A stretch of 64,000 bases of DNA from positions 1,843,001-1,907,000 of the forward strand of contig NZ_CP021912.1 of assembly GCF_003264115.1 (NCBI RefSeq), given 5' to 3'. The stretch comes from Erythrobacter sp. KY5 (GTDB lineage Bacteria > Pseudomonadota > Alphaproteobacteria > Sphingomonadales > Sphingomonadaceae). The notes beneath the pieces were generated by a model, which was given only the letters and a program-made list of their open reading frames with translations, was not told where the DNA came from and did not search any database. The position numbers and the translations under genes are program-made. This document shows positions 63,422 to 64,000 of the stretch, piece by piece (position 1 is the first letter of the stretch; every line of letters starts with the position of its first letter).

Positions 63422-64000
63422 GTGCCGTTAATCCTTCTGCTGGCCGCGGGATTTTTCGTCACTGCGCTGCTATATGCGAGCGTAGGTTTTGGCGGGGGTT
63501 CGACCTATTCGGCGCTGCTTGCGCTGGCGGGGCTGGATTACCGGGTGCTCCCGCTTGTCAGCCTTGCCTGCAATATCGTCGTCGTGACGGGCGCAACCTT
63601 CCGTTTTGCTCGCGCCGGGGTGACCCCGTGGAAAGGCGCTTTGGCGCTCACGGCGCTGGCGGCTCCTGCGGCTTTTCTCGGCGGGCTGATGCCCATCGAC
63701 CGCTCAGCCTTCTTGCTCCTCCTTGGAGCTAGCCTTGTGTTGACGGCCTTGACGATGCTGATCCCTGTGCGTGAGGTCGATGCAGGCGCGCCGACGCGCT
63801 TTGCAAAGGCGATTCCTTTTGTCGTTGTACCGATCGGGTTTCTCGCAGGCCTCGTCGGCATCGGAGGAGGTATCTTCCTCGCGCCGTTGCTTCACCTTAC
63901 CCGCTGGCGCGATGCGCGTGCGATCGCGGCAACTGCGAGCCTGTTCATCCTAGTCAATTCGCTGTTTGGCCTCGTTGGTCACCTTGCCAAGAACGGACCC
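63422..64000 (+). CDS. TauE/SafE-family permease (3' end outside window)
   Basis: 193 codons visible, running off the edge. Multiple membrane spans start with LLAAGFFVTALLYASVGFGGG and later IGFLAGLVGIGGGIFLAPLLHL, the paired SVGFGGG and VGIGGG loops that mark TauE/SafE anion exporters (sulfite, sulfoacetate or related). GTG 63422 follows a GGGGGGCGAGG stretch. Substrate unknown. 48 nt after secA. Confidence 0.82.
   Translation, partial: MPLILLLAAGFFVTALLYASVGFGGGSTYSALLALAGLDYRVLPLVSLACNIVVVTGATFRFARAGVTPWKGALALTALAAPAAFLGGLMPIDRSAFLLLLGASLVLTALTMLIPVREVDAGAPTRFAKAIPFVVVPIGFLAGLVGIGGGIFLAPLLHLTRWRDARAIAATASLFILVNSLFGLVGHLAKNGP

Overview
The window looks like the chromosome of a high-GC alphaproteobacterium, most likely Sphingomonadales (Erythrobacter/Altererythrobacter-like). 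I infer this from several things together: a 5-aminolevulinate synthase of the C4 haem pathway, AddAB instead of RecBCD, a DivL-type kinase with tyrosine at the phosphoacceptor site, Flp pilins, an alphaproteobacterial AmgK-MurU pair, and many GTG/TTG starts with 4-nt gene overlaps. No rRNA, CRISPR array, insertion sequence or prophage is visible. The content is mostly conserved core genome with small accessory genes between conserved blocks.

Layout. 1-11.4 kb: partial nitroreductase, hemA and murI (minus); plsY, dprA, topA, an unknown protein and a response regulator (plus); a small Cys-rich secreted protein; the lepB-rnc-era operon (minus). 11.5-20.3 kb: pgi, a secreted TonB-C-like protein, an RhlE-type RNA helicase, a SIR2-like protein, glutathione reductase, a FAD oxidoreductase (minus) and an SDR/DFR-type reductase. 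20.4-30.8 kb: a propionyl-CoA pathway cluster (pccB, small membrane protein, epimerase, crotonase, methylmalonyl-CoA mutase, esterase, bioB, a DUF3445 protein, pccA). It turns propionyl-CoA into succinyl-CoA, with biotin synthase placed among the genes that need biotin. 31-39.9 kb: aroK-aroB-cyclase-CPT-like kinase (minus), an unknown exported protein pair, xerD, accA and an M48 lipoprotein peptidase.

40-46.4 kb: two Flp pilins (minus), a MutT-like Nudix protein, tRNA-Arg(ACG), a zincin, hemerythrin, folE, a thioesterase, peroxiredoxin, a secreted unknown and ahcY with a structured leader. 46.5-57.5 kb: six genes that overlap end to end with no intergenic base (divL-tsaE-amgK-murU-addB-addA), followed by trxA. 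They join cell-cycle signalling, tRNA modification, peptidoglycan recycling and double-strand-break repair on what is probably one transcript. 58-64 kb: argJ and an inositol-monophosphatase-family gene (minus), a small secreted protein, secA, and the start of a TauE/SafE permease that runs off the end.

The points most worth following are the DivL Tyr-for-His substitution, the stand-alone SIR2-like protein with a possible regulatory leader, the unknown exported pair beside xerD, the response regulator with an unclear start, and several small secreted proteins and leader hairpins. Family names come from motif recognition by eye, not database searches.
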